From the NCBI GenBank assembly GCA_009602725.1, contig WELB01000035.1, forward strand, positions 699,409-729,233: 29,825 nucleotides of DNA. The letters run 5' to 3'. Made by a program: the position numbers and the translations under genes. The notes under the pieces are model-generated. The model saw nothing but the letters and a program-made list of their open reading frames with translations. It had not been told where the DNA came from and did not search any database. Positions 1-8,576 of this stretch are shown here, one piece after another. The stretch comes from Spirogloea muscicola. Its lineage: Eukaryota; Streptophyta; Zygnematophyceae; Spirogloeales; Spirogloeaceae. The stretch's first letter is position 1. Each line of letters starts with the position of its first letter.

Positions 1-1
1 G

Positions 2-1888
2 GGCGCGCGCGCGGCCGCCGCGCCGCCCGCGCCCGTCACGCCCTCCGGCGCCTTCGGCCGCCGCATGACGGTGGACGACATGATCGCGCGCCAGGTGCGC
101 AGCCAGCACTCGTGCTTGGGCTCGAGATGCGCAGCCCTCCCTGCGCTGCTACTCCCGCTGCTGAGCCTGGCTGCTGCGAGCCGCATCTGACTCCAGCCTG
201 CCATCCCGCGCAGACGAGGATCGAGCGCCAGGAGAAGCCGCACTGCGCCTCCGTCTCCTTCGACCGGGACGCTGCCAACGCCTTCCAGGTCCTCCACGAG
301 CTTGCGGTGCAGCCGACGCAGTGGCCTGGGCACACCCTCTGCTCTGCCGATGATCATTCAGGCTGTAGCGTCACAACTTGCTCCTCTGCTGTGGCGCGTG
401 CAGAGCTATGTCCACGAGAGCCTGGCGTTTTCGGTCAAGCGCGGCGGCTTTCTCTACGGCACAGTCAATGATGACGGCGAGGTGGGGCCAGTGCCTGGCC
501 CCTCACACGCGCATGCCGCCGAAGCACAGGGTGGCTGTCTGACTGCAGTCAGAGCTCGCTCCTGCATTACCCAGGCCCTTGTTTCCTGAGGAATTTGTCG
601 GTTGATCATTTGCTTCTCGGGTCACAGACAGACTCGCAGGACTGTGCTGGTCTGTTCAGGTCTCTGTGGACTTCATATACGAGCTCCCACAGGAGGGCCA
701 CGCCAAGGAGCTTGTGCTACGGCGGGACGCCGAGGAGGAGCGCCGGGTGGGCATCATCGCCGAGGGCCTGGGCTGCCGGCTGGTTGGGTTCATCTTCACC
801 CAGTCCATGGAGGAGTCGCGGGACTACACCATGTCAGGCGCTGAAGTCATGCAGGTGGCGGCACTCCAGGTTCGCCGCATATAGCCCCCCTGCGGTCCTC
901 GTCACGGTCCGCGAGCGCGAGGCGGACTTTGCGAGCGGCAGGGTTTGCAGCTGCCAGATCTGACTGGTGGGGATTGCGAGACGTCTTTGGCCGCAGGCGG
1001 AGAGCTCCTTTGAGCACTTCGCGACGGCGATTGTGAAGCTCGAGACGGTGGAGGATGGAGAGCCCGAGGTACACTTTGAAGCCTTCCAGCTGAGCGACCA
1101 GGTGCGAGCAGGGCCAGCCATCGTAAACTTTACAGGGTACACAAAGTACCCCTACTGCTAATCCTGCTGAAACTGGTCTGCAGCCCGCCCGAGGTTAGGG
1201 GGGGAGGCGGGGCAGGAGCGGGGCAGGGACAAATAATGTAGTACATAATCTGTCGTCTTCTTGAAACGGTGCAGTGCGTGAAGCTATACAAGGACGGGCT
1301 CTTTGTAGAGTCCCCCAACACCGAGCCGAAGTTGTCCAAGATGAGCAAGGAGGTGATTGTTGCTGGCAAGGACACGACAGAGGTGGACAATGACTTCTTC
1401 CTCGTGCCAGTCAAGATCCTGGACCACCAGGTCGCCATTTGTCCCTGCCTTGTACACCCTGAGCTGCTTTGAATCCTCAGCAGCTACTATAATGTTGCAA
1501 CCCACCTGACCGTGCCGTTGTCAGTGACGCCCACTGGGCTACTCCTCAGCACCGTGAACATGAGCGTTGACGAGGATGCTTTTATCCTCGCACGTACAGA
1601 TCCACGAAATTGAGGCTCTTTACTGCTTGTGATCAGGGCCCGCTGTCATGCACGTTCCCGGTGGAAAATCGCTTTCCGTCGCCGGTGACAGCAGACATCC
1701 GTGCACACCTGGAGAGACACAAGCGCCTGCCATACCAGCGGCGAATTGCCGACTTCCACCTCCTCCTCTTCCTCTCCATATTGCTCGACCCTTCGACGGA
1801 CGTCCCGCTCCTCACCCAGGCCGTGCGTACGCAGCAGCCTGTCCCGGATGGTTATCAGCTCATGATTGAATCCTATGGTGCCAGCTGA
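2..1888 (+). CDS. NPL4: NPL4, Cdc48/p97 cofactor (partial at 5' end, 7 exons)
   Basis: NPL4 pairs with UFD1 to recruit ubiquitylated proteins to the Cdc48/p97 unfoldase in ER-associated and nuclear degradation. The exons I infer are 2-94, 214-288, 404-481, 660-869, 997-1101, 1275-1430 and 1637-1888 (stop TGA), giving 322 residues in the window. Joined in order they follow plant-type NPL4: a TGAFGR-like start with MTVDDMIARQ, then KPHCASVSFDRDAANAFQ, VKRGGFLYGTV, VDFIYELPQEG, LVGFIFTQSMEESRDYT, VDNDFFLVPVKILDHQ, GPLSCTFPVENR and IADFHLLLFLSILLDPSTDVP. This covers the catalytically inactive MPN-like core and the C-terminal region. There is no C-terminal NZF finger, as in plant proteins and unlike animal ones. 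The N-terminal ubiquitin-like domain (roughly 90 residues by comparison with the plant family) must be upstream. All six introns (119, 115, 178, 127, 173 and 206 bp) are phase 0, begin GT and end CAG. Every upstream exon ends in CAG or GAG. The frame is uninterrupted, so the gene looks functional. Exon ends were chosen by family alignment from memory plus splice consensus. Confidence 0.95.
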
Positions 1889-2369
1889 TCGTTGAGTGGT
1901 CTAATTGACGCAAGCGAGTGGGTGCTTGCCGGTGGACTGCCAAGCTGGCCACTTTGTCATCGTCAGATATACGAGTGCCACCAAAGGCACGCATGCCTCC
2001 ATTGCTTACCCAGTCGAAGATCTGTACAGATTCTTTGCCCCCATGCAAGGCGCCACATTGGGAACTCCATTGCCCAATTCCATTGCGTAGTCCTGCCCAC
2101 CATGCCTTCAGATAGTTGGCTGCTTGTCAAGCACTTTGCCCCGAGTGTCCATAGGAGGCTGAGGATGTCATCGTGGGCCGGCTAGGCAGTACCTCCTGCC
2201 TGCAGTAGGGTTGCTTTGACCATCATGACAGCCGTTGAGTAGCGGTCCTTGTGCGGGCCACACTATAGTCCAGTTTTTCCACCCGGCCATGTGGCGGGTG
2301 CCTGCCCGCATGCATTGATCTGCAGCCATCTGCCCTGGAAGGACAGCGGCAGCCGTGGTCTGGCATGTA
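1889..2369. other. NPL4 3' flank, no supported gene
   Basis: This holds the NPL4 3' UTR and the downstream flank. A short plus-strand open stretch at 1905-2090 reads protein-like around GHFVIVRYTSATKG, but it has no recognisable family and no convincing start or splice context. I do not call it a gene. Confidence 0.4.
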
Positions 2370-2690
2370 AGGCGCAGGCCCGTCTGCAGGTGAATTAGCA
2401 AGGAAGTCGTTGAAGGCATTCAGCAGTACTGCATAGTCATCGCGGAACGGCTTCTCGGGCAGGTCCATTAGGCGTGCTGTATACAATTCTATGCAGCCCA
2501 GCGCTGCAATGACGTTTTGTCCCATGTATCGACTAAGTCCTCCTGATATCCGTGAAACGCAATCCCAATCGGGGAATCCTTATGAGAACCACATGAGCTT
2601 CCCAGTCAGGTGTGCGGTGTGCCAATCCTCCTCGTCAGTAAATATATGGTCCACCAAATGTGCATCAGGTATCTGAACACGCTTGCTGTC
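2370..2690 (-). pseudogene. Coding-like fragment of unknown family
   Basis: Read on the minus strand, 2690 down to 2580 encodes a string ending IFTDEEDWHTAHLTGKLMWF and then a TAA. The same frame continues past the stop to about 2375 with CIELYTARLMDLPEKPFRDD and YAVLLNAFNDFL. Charged and hydrophobic residues alternate as in a globular protein, and composition is less GC-biased than the surrounding repeats. I do not recognise the family. It begins where the 3' end of a LINE copy stops, so it may be a remnant of a host gene converging on NPL4 or part of another element. The in-frame stop suggests a decayed copy or a missed intron. Confidence 0.3.
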
Positions 2691-2722
2691 AGGACTCGGT
2701 ACCCTGTGGCATATGATGATCA

Positions 2723-3022
2723 AGAGAAAGTGCTCTCCCACAGAAGGTAGCGGGTTGGGGCTGGCAAAGGCCAGCCAAATATAACGGACAAGGTCCAAAG
2801 AGCCGGAAGGCGCCTGATCCCACACAGTTAGACACAAGACTACTGCTGGACGCATCGTAAGCACGAGTAAGCAGCAGCAAGTTGGAGTAACTCGCAGCTG
2901 GGATAGAGGCACCCCGCCTAGACCCAGATGTAGCAGCCATGGCGCGGGCTGCTTGCAAGTGGACTGCGTGAGCCAGGTAGTGCTGATGATCTGTTCGATC
3001 GCTCACGGGAGCTAGTGTATGA
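2723..3022 (-). mobile_element. LINE 3' fragment A (divergent)
   Basis: The minus strand encodes a C-terminal LINE segment, HAVHLQAARAMAATSG through to LLLLTRAY. It aligns with ALHLCAGRALAAASG and LRLLSRGY of the copy near 16.9 kb. The stop after RGY is lost here (RAY followed by Asp). The 3' UTR keeps a hairpin at 2759-2776: plus-strand stem GGCTGGC, loop AAAG, stem GCCAGCC. The 3' end lies near 2723. It is 5' truncated, with only about 40 residues of C-terminus left, and abuts copy B. Confidence 0.65.
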
Positions 3023-3178
3023 GGAAGGGCTCGGCCATTGAGGATAGGGGCTGGAAAAGCCAGCCCAAAAAAGAATGAGCAAAGTACGAGAAGGGGGCCA
3101 GAGGAAGCGCTAAGAAAACAAAGCACACAAAGAAAGAAAGCAGCTACAAATCACTCAGTAACCCCTGCTAAGCAGTGT
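3023..3178 (-). mobile_element. LINE 3' fragment B
   Basis: This keeps the last codons of the LINE ORF (LLSRGY then TGA, read from 3175 down to 3155) and a full 3' UTR. The UTR contains the hairpin at 3048-3066 (GGGCTGG, loop AAAAG, CCAGCCC) and ends near 3023. It closely matches the copies at 7454 and 16722. It is an extreme 5' truncation, typical of target-primed reverse transcription that ended early. Confidence 0.75.
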
Positions 3179-3204
3179 ATGAGCTTCCTCGATTTTGTGT
3201 CATG

Positions 3205-3740
3205 CCCGGGCGCAAAGCGTCGGCTAGAGGGCGGTTGGGCGGGCCGGAGAAAGAAAGGGCTCGCCCATTGAGAAGAGGGGCTGGCAAAGCCAGCCCAAAA
3301 AAGAATGGACATTGTCCAAAGCCAAAGAAAGAGATGCCGAAGAAGGACTACACTACCAAACACAACAACACACTAGGGAAGCTCAATACCCACGAGCGAG
3401 CAACGGCAGAAGAAGAAGTGGCACTCCCAATGGGGGCAAGGGCTGCAAGGTCAGAATAGCTCGATGCGGGGAAGGAGGCGCTCCGCCGAGACCCGGAGGC
3501 GGCGGCCAGAGCGCGTCTGCGCGCGTGTGGACTGTGAGGGCAAGGGAACGTTGGAACGATACCGCCAGGCGCATCCGAAAGACTCGGGCGAGCGGCCCGG
3601 CGGCGTTGAAGCCGGGCAGAGCCCCGGGCGTGAAGACCCTGTACCTACTGCCTTGACCCCCCCTTCGCGGGGTGGGGCCTTAAACGGCGGAGAGAGGCAT
3701 CTCTCCGCAAGTCCCCGTCGGAGAGAAGGCGCGCGGTGCG
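3205..3740. repeat. Dispersed repeat R, split by a LINE
   Basis: Sequence 3205-3254 (GCGTCGGCTAGAGGGCGG onward) and 3631-3740 (TACTGCCTTGAC through ATCTCTCCGCAAGT) together match, in inverse orientation, a continuous stretch at 8415-8575. LINE copy C (3255-3630) therefore interrupts a pre-existing repeat. The repeat contains a GC-rich palindrome around CCCCCTTCGCGGGGTGGGG. No ORF is supported. It is probably an LTR or UTR piece of a retroelement. Confidence 0.6.
3255..3630 (-). mobile_element. LINE 3' fragment C, inserted in repeat R
   Basis: The minus frame 3574-3383 contains MRLAVSFQRSLALTVHTRAD and ends LARGY then stop, which is the family C-terminus. The 3' UTR follows, with the longest hairpin of the set at 3278-3296: an 8-bp stem GGGCTGGC, loop AAA, GCCAGCCC. 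The 3' end at 3255 falls inside repeat R. The 5' truncation is near 3630. The middle of the C-terminal region is GC-rich and frame-damaged. Confidence 0.7.
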
Positions 3741-3744
3741 CATG

Positions 3745-4735
3745 AAATTGAAAGTGAGGCCAATTCTAGCCTTACAATGTCCTGTTAAGTGGGTGAATGA
3801 GCTGGCTAAGGGGGACTCTAATATCCCGGGGTGAGCACATGCATATTTGACAAGCTATACTGAGGAGCCAAACCACCGCCATGGAAGCCATTAGCCTGGG
3901 CTAATGCACGACCAGCACAGTGGTGAATCGCGAGTGCCTGGGAGCGCTGCAGACTCAATGATAGCCGCATTCTATAGCATGCAACGATGGCTTGCGGAAT
4001 GCTAGCATGGCCTAAGCTACCCGCCCGACTACGTCGGCGGGCATCGACATGCAGTGCCAGCGATGGAGGAGGGAAGACCACTTCGTTCCATAGCCGCCGT
4101 ACATGTCCATGGCGCATGGGAATAAGTGGTCGGCCCGGGGGTGGTCTTTATAGTGCCTCTCCTTCTTCCTCTCCGCATGATGTGTCGCCTAACCTGGCAC
4201 ACTCGGTGTTGGTGCCCCTGGTTGGAATGCGTCGATGAGAACGACATCGAGGAGAAGACGAGGCCCACCACACCGGGGGGTGGCCACCACATCCAGACGC
4301 CTGACGTAAGGCCCTGCACGCTTCTGGAGTACCGGCATGATGCCCGGCACCTCCATGGCCGCATGATAACCTGCCTCGCGCACCAAGCCATACATAGCGT
4401 CTCTGAGAAGATCGTGGGAGGCATTACGTTCACTTCCCGCAACACATCGAAGCATGTGAGCTGCCAAAGAGATCTCATCCTCTGAACGATGGCCACATTC
4501 ACACTGTCGAATGCCAGCAAAACAAAGTGGAGGGAGGGCGAGATGATGATGGACAGCCGTCCGGAAGAGGTCGTCGGAGAGGCAGAGGGACTCGTAGATT
4601 GGCAAAGCGCTGAGCCACTCCGACGCCCACGGAGAGCTGATGGAGTGGAGACGAGAGAGCCCACGCCCATCCTCCTCGAGCAGAGCTTGGAGGTGGCTCA
4701 TGGCTTTCTCATTGGAGAAGAAAGCAAGCAGGTAC
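3745..4735 (-). mobile_element. LINE fragment D with RLE-type C-terminus (longest copy)
   Basis: Two minus frames, 4701-4189 and then about 4170-3818, together give the C-terminal third of a non-LTR ORF2. Reading from the 5' side there is an alpha-helical segment (SPWASEWLSALPIYESLCLS), a Cys/His knuckle (CECGHRSEDE then HMLRC), a restriction-like-endonuclease-like core (RRLDVVATP then LLLDVVLIDAF), the conserved block YKDHPRADHLFPCAMDMYG, and a last segment MRLSLSLQRSQALAIHHCAG. It ends HVLTPGY then TAG at about 3818. At least one frameshift lies near 4180. The reverse transcriptase is absent. The UTR is of a different subtype from copies B and C. The 5' end abuts fragment E just after E's stop codon, so D seems to have landed in E's 3' UTR. 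Confidence 0.75.
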
Positions 4736-4830
4736 GAAGCACTCAGTAACCCCTGCTAAGCAGCCTCAGGTCAGAAAAATTCAGTTCCTGGAAGCGGGTC
4801 CCCTGGCCAGGGCGGGGACGGCACGTGTTG
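4736..4830 (-). mobile_element. LINE fragment E, C-terminal codons
   Basis: The minus strand reads GTRFQELNFSDLRLLSRGY and then TGA at 4745-4743. This matches the corresponding ends of the copies at 7.6 and 16.9 kb. The UTR is cut after a few bases (near 4735) by fragment D. Confidence 0.65.
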
Positions 4831-4834
4831 CTCA

Positions 4835-4990
4835 GGCCAGGGTGGCCAGGGGGCCGGAGCGGCGAGAGACCTCCCAGCGGGGGTGACCACGCGGGAGCGA
4901 GTGAGGAGCGAGTGAGCGAGCGAGCGAGTGAGGCGAGGAGACCGCTTTACTGGCGGAGAGATCGTCAGCGGAGATTAGAAATCGGCATCT
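4835..4990. repeat. Dispersed repeat S
   Basis: It contains GGCCAGGGGGCCGGAGC, a short hairpin-prone CCCAGCGGGGGTGACCACG and a GAGC/GAGT-rich run (about 4900-4935), and ends near GGCGGAGAGATCG. Inverse or direct relatives lie at 8215-8330, 18060-18140 and 18231-18330. No coding potential is supported. It is likely a retroelement terminal or UTR segment. Confidence 0.55.
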
Positions 4991-5049
4991 GTGAAGGTCC
5001 TGGAGATGGTGGCGTTGGCGGTGGCGAGGGTGCTGGAAATGGCGGCATT
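4991..5049 (+). repeat. GGC-rich minisatellite, left piece
   Basis: Variants of GGAGATGGTGGCGTTGG run up to 5049 and resume at 6088. The two pieces were one tract before the solo LTR at 5050-6087 inserted. Confidence 0.6.
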
Positions 5050-6087
5050 TGTAGAGACACTACGCTTTAAACACGTCAGTCAAGAGAGAGGTCCTTATTG
5101 GGTTCGAACATAGTGGGTTTAGGGGCCAACCAACTACACCAGGAAGCACCAGCGCAATGCGCAGCGGAAGACAGGCCCTGTGGCGCCGCCGTCCGGCGGC
5201 GACTGCACCTCCTGGGCGCCCCGCAGCAGGCCCGCGGCAGTGCGGCGGCTGCTGCGGCGGCGAGCAGCGGCGAGGCTGCTCCTGGGGCTTCACTGGCTCG
5301 AACTGATAGATGAGCCTCAGCCCCTGAGGCTCCTTAGTGCTTCCCCGTGCCACCACCCCCCCTCCAGGAATGCGTATGTATTAAGAGATGGGGAGGCCAT
5401 GTGTGGCCAAGTACAAAGGCAAGCACATTGGACAAATGTACGTCACCTGCTGCTAAGCTGACCCGCTCAGTAACCACGAGTCAGCACATAGAGGTCGATA
5501 GCTGACGCTCGAATACCGGACGGCAATTGACTAGCTCTTGTGCCAGCAGCTAAGGCTCGATCAGCTTTCTGATGCAGAGCATACGCCTGAGCTCGTTGCA
5601 GACAGGTTGACACTCGACGTCGCAGAAATGACAGATAGGCTGCCGGCATACCCATCTGGGCTGGGAGCATATCCTCGCGTCGTGCATATCCCAGACTCGC
5701 TATGTTCTCGAGTAGGGTATGGAAGCGAGGACCCAAGCAGCCAAAAGTGTCGATTGCGGCCGGGAGGAGGTGGTCACTGCGGGGGTAGTCTGAGTAGTGT
5801 CGGAGCTTTTTCTGCTCAGCACCTCCCACTGCGTGGCCAGCAATGTGTGTGGAAGCGGAACCCTTGTATGCCTCAGTCAGGGGTGTGAGCGGGTCGCCCC
5901 AAGGCCCACCTTACGGCGGGCCAAAAGATCCTCCCTTGAAAGGGCGGACCTTGGCGAAGGGGTAATTCGGGACGGGCGGGGCCCGCACACTTCCCGGCCA
6001 GCCAGCTGGCGGGTCACCTGGCCCAAATAGTCGGTCATGTAATGGCAACAGAGCCATGTGGCTTAACCAGACGGCTGTTTCATCGCA
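5050..6087 (-). mobile_element. Solo LTR (family LTR1), itself split by a LINE
   Basis: Plus-strand ends are TGTAGAGACACTACG at 5050 and TTTCATCGCA at 6087, so the LTR sense is the minus strand. Flanks GCATT (5045-5049) and GCGTT (6088-6092) fit a 5-bp target duplication with one change. The two halves, 5050-5368 and 5878-6087, align with the LTRs of Gypsy1 and Gypsy4 (GCAGCGGAAGACAGGCCCTG; GGGTCGCCCCAAGGCCCACC; ATGTGGCTTAACCAGACGGC). A GC hairpin lies at 5184-5201 (CGCCGCC, GTCC, GGCGGCG). LINE fragment F occupies 5369-5877. There is no internal element sequence, so this is a recombination-derived solo LTR. Confidence 0.75.
5369..5877 (-). mobile_element. LINE fragment F, second subfamily
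   Basis: The minus frame, about 5877 to 5467, encodes the end of the endonuclease-like region and the C-terminus: AEQKKLRHYSDYPRSDHLLP, AAIDTFGCLG, FLRRRVSTCLQRAQAYALH, ending LYVLTRGY then stop at 5467. YSDYPRSDHLLPAAIDTFG aligns with YKDHPRADHLFPCAMDMYG of fragment D. The 3' UTR lacks the GGGCTGG hairpin but has a smaller one at 5395-5408 (GGCCA, TGTG, TGGCC). It is 5' truncated. The host LTR resumes at 5878, with CAGG at both junctions as a possible short duplication. Confidence 0.72.
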
Positions 6088-6365
6088 GCGTTGGTGGTGG
6101 TGGTGATAATGGCGGCGGAAATGGCGGCGTTGGTGGTGGCGGCCGTGGCGGAGATGGTGGCGCTGGTGGTGGCGACCCTGGCGGAGATGGCGGCGTTGGT
6201 GGTGGTGACCGTGGCGGAGACGGCGGCGGCGTCAACGGTGGTGGTGACTGTCGCGGAGACGGCGGCGGCGTCGACAGCGGCGGTGTCGACAGCAGCGGCG
6301 GCAACCGTGGCGGAGGCGGCGGCAACCGTGGCGGAGGCGACGGCACCAAAAATTGCGGGGGTTGC
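6088..6365 (+). repeat. GGC-rich minisatellite, right piece
   Basis: Imperfect units built from GGCGGAGATGGCGGCGTTGG and GTGGTGGTGAC repeat through about 6365. All frames stay open on both strands (poly-Gly/Asp, Ala/Val/Glu or Pro/Ser), so the long ORFs here are not evidence of genes. The reverse complement of the same tract appears at 17930-18055. It lies directly upstream of the zinc-knuckle fragment, so it may belong to that gag. Confidence 0.7.
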
Positions 6366-7453
6366 AAAAGCTGAGATGGCGGTGCCAGCCAAGGGCGACG
6401 TGACGCCGGCTGCTCGGCCTCGGCAGTGGCCGGTGTCCCAGTAGTCCACGCAGTGGCGGGGACCCAGCAAGCCGGTCATAGTGGCGGTGACGGCCGGGCC
6501 CAAGCCGTCCGCAACGACGGCTGCCGTGGTTGTGCCAGTCGGGCCACTTTGGCCGTTCGCTGTTCCACCTGCAACCAGCCAGGACATGACTGGCAGATTT
6601 GCCCACGGGAGCCGGCATGCTGTGCGCGCACTGTGGCAAGACTGGCTATGGTGCGGACGCGTGCTGGACCCTCCATTCTGAGCAGCGGCCGGCGCACCTA
6701 CAGGCGGATGCAAGCTCCACGCGGCCAAGATCTCGGCTGCAGCAGGCGCACGAGGAAGTAATGGGCCGGCGCCAACCGTTGCACAGGCCAGCTCGTCGCG
6801 CACCGAGCTTGAGCTCATCAAGGCAGACCTGGCGGAGTTGCGGGCTAGCTAGCAGCCAGCGCCATGGTGGCGCCAGCAGACTGGAGAAGGAGGGACAAGG
6901 AAGACTGGAGAAGGAGGGACAAAGAAGAGGCGGATTACCGCCTGGCTACGGCATGGGCGTGGAGGTGGTGGACGCCAGGATGGGCGGACGGCCGGGAGTG
7001 TCTGTCGCTGGCTACGGTGCCAAGCGGCAGGAGGCTGGGGGGGGGCTTCAAGCATGGCAGGAACAGGTGGGAGCAGGGAAGGAGAAGCTGCCACACAACT
7101 GGGATGTGGGAGAGGAGCTGGCGGAGGAGGAGCGGAAGCAGTGCGTGGTGGAGTCATCTTTGGTGGGGCGGCACAGCTCGACCGCCGTGGCGTCTGGGCT
7201 GAGCAGCAGCGCTGGAGCAGCGGGAGCGGGCGGTGGCCCGCCGTGCAACGAGGCGCTGCAGCAACTGTGGAGCGTGAGCGTGATGTTTGAAGAGGTGCGG
7301 CAGCGCTTGCTTTCGTGGGCGGTTGCTGTACAGACTGCGACCGGAGCGAGGGCGCTCCCAGCAGGACGGGAGTGGTCTGCGGCAGCCGACGAGGAGCGTG
7401 CTGCAGCAGAGGAGGAGCCACGGGGAGCATGGAGCGGGAGCCGGCGTTTGAAG
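6366..7453 (+). pseudogene. Degraded gag-like region with two zinc knuckles
   Basis: CSTCNQPGHDWQIC at 6561-6602 is a perfect CX2CX4HX4C knuckle of the retroelement nucleocapsid type. A second, CAHCGKTGYGADAC at 6623-6664, lies in another frame with Tyr in place of the His. A frameshift between them therefore breaks one protein. Downstream is a GC-rich open frame to 7453 with EEVRQRLLSWAVAVQ and ADEERAAAEEEPRGAWSG. The same sequence recurs inverted at about 17480-17900, so it is dispersed. A tandem TGGAGAAGGAGGGACAA occurs at about 6881-6921. LINE fragment G cuts the region at 7454 and its continuation resumes near 7668. The gag role is inferred from the knuckles. The C-terminal part is unrecognised. 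Confidence 0.6.
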
Positions 7454-7667
7454 AAAGGGCTCGCCCATTGAGGCTAGGGGCTGGAAAAAGCCAGCCCAAA
7501 ACAGAACGAACAAAGGATAAGCTGGGGGCCAGGGGAGCGCTAAGAAAAACAAGAGTAGAAAGAAACAAAGCAGCTACGGATCACTCAGTAACCCCTGCTA
7601 AGCAGCCGCAGGTCTGATACGCTAGGCTCCTGGAAGTGGGTCCCCTGGCCAGAGCCAGAGCCAGAAG
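7454..7667 (-). mobile_element. LINE 3' fragment G
   Basis: The minus strand reads GTHFQEPSVSDLRLLSRGY then TGA at 7587-7585. A 3' UTR follows with the hairpin at 7478-7497 (GGGCTGG, AAAAAG, CCAGCCC). The 3' end at 7454 interrupts the gag-like region. The plus-strand sequence after 7667 (AGAACGCTGGGGCAGCCAA) continues the interrupted repeat, as shown by the uninterrupted inverse copy near 17460-17480. Confidence 0.75.
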
Positions 7668-7966
7668 AACGCTGGGGCAGCCAATGGCCTGGCGGCCATG
7701 GAGGAATAGCGCTCCAGGTCGCTGTCGTGCCTGCCCGTATAGCGCCCTATCCGCGTCATCGTCCACACCTGGAACTCCACCTACAGACCAGGACTCTGGC
7801 AGACTAGCAGCAGCCTGCCCTGCATGGCCTCACTGCCAGGTCAACAGGCATGCAAAGAATGTGGCAAGAAGCATCACCACACCCCCCCCCCCCCCGCTGC
7901 CTGGGACCTAGGCAGCTGCATCCCTAGGAGTTAAGCATCCTAACTTCAAGTGCGCTGTGCGCAGAG
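7668..7966 (+). repeat. Degraded retroelement piece, including a CKEC-type module
   Basis: 7668-7720 continues the sequence cut by LINE G. 7725-7945 is a second module, shared with 8925-8988 joined to 16426-16545, and inverted at 18340-18515. Common strings are CCTACAGACCAGGACTCTG, CAGCAGCCTGCCCTGCATGG and GCTGCCTGGGACCTAGGCAG. One frame gives CKECG followed by His, a possible partial zinc-binding motif. A C14-like homopolymer run is at 7881-7894. No intact ORF remains. Confidence 0.5.
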
Positions 7967-8205
7967 CGTCCCACGCACGGAAGAGCTCCCACGCTCCTCG
8001 CAGATCACCACCCAGCGCTCTGGGTTGTCCACGCCCACCACGGGCTCCCCGCCAACCTCCGTCCCGCGCAGAAGGTGGCCGTCTCGCTCACGTCTTGCTC
8101 ACCCCCAGCCATGTGCTGGAGGGTCTCCCACCCCGGAGCGCCCTTACTTCACGGCGGCCAGGCCCTTCACTGCCCCAGCGTGCTTCCGACGCCGGCTCCT
8201 CCCAC
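7967..8205 (-). pseudogene. Integrase-region-like fragment, copy 1
   Basis: The minus strand carries a damaged version of a module whose better copies read DGHLRVKKDGGEPVVGLD and NPERRVAICDE. This copy reads GGEPVVGVDNPERWVVIC. That string resembles the segment before the zinc-binding domain of gypsy-type integrases, where an H/K-rich loop precedes the HHCC finger. The assignment is by pattern from memory. Frames are broken by stops. Confidence 0.4.
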
Positions 8206-8214
8206 GCCGCGCTC

Positions 8215-8575
8215 CCTGTGGAAAAATCTCTCCGCAAGTAAGATACTTGCACCTCGCCTCTCTCTCGCTTGCGTCGTCACCCCCGCCGGGGGATCTTTCG
8301 TCGCTTCGGCCCCCTGACCAACCTGGCCCGGTGGCCCGGAGCTTCAACCTGCGCTGCGCCAAACCCTGGCAAACCTTGCCGGCGGCTGCGGCGGCGGCGC
8401 TAGGTTCTTTCTCCACCGAGGGACTTGCGGAGAGATGGCCACTCTCCGCCGTCCGATCTCATTAAGGCCCAACCCCGCAAGGGGTATCAAGGCAGTAGTC
8501 ACAGACACTTAGCGTCCGGCGCCCCAAGGCTCTCCGGCCCGCCCAACTGCCCTCTAGCCGACGCTACAACGACGC
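8215..8575. repeat. Repeats S and R in tandem
   Basis: 8215-8330 is an inverse relative of repeat S, with CTCTCCGCAAGTAAG and a CCCCCGCCGGGGG palindrome near 8281. 8415-8575 is repeat R, the uninterrupted counterpart of 3205-3740 (CTTGCGGAGAGATGG, AACCCCGCAAGGGGTATCAAGGCAG split by an inverted CCCCGCAAGGGG). Between them is a GGCGGC-rich stretch. No gene is supported. Confidence 0.55.
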
Positions 8576-8576
8576 T

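Noticed and set aside
1431-1636. Extra exon within NPL4 intron 6
   Set aside because: The family reads KILDHQ directly into GPLS, with nothing between, and the intron has stops in the required frame.
1905-2090. Plus-strand ORF of 61 codons after NPL4
   Set aside because: Protein-like for about 35 residues, but there is no family, start context or partner exon. It is mentioned only as part of the flank.
3464-3745. Plus-strand ORF rich in Arg/Gly
   Set aside because: It crosses the border between a LINE and repeat R and is antisense to the LINE C-terminus.
6063-6821. Long minus-strand ORF (about 250 codons) with Ala/Thr/Val repeats
   Set aside because: It lies on a GGC-rich minisatellite that is open in nearly all frames, and the zinc knuckles are on the plus strand. 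It has no domain of its own.
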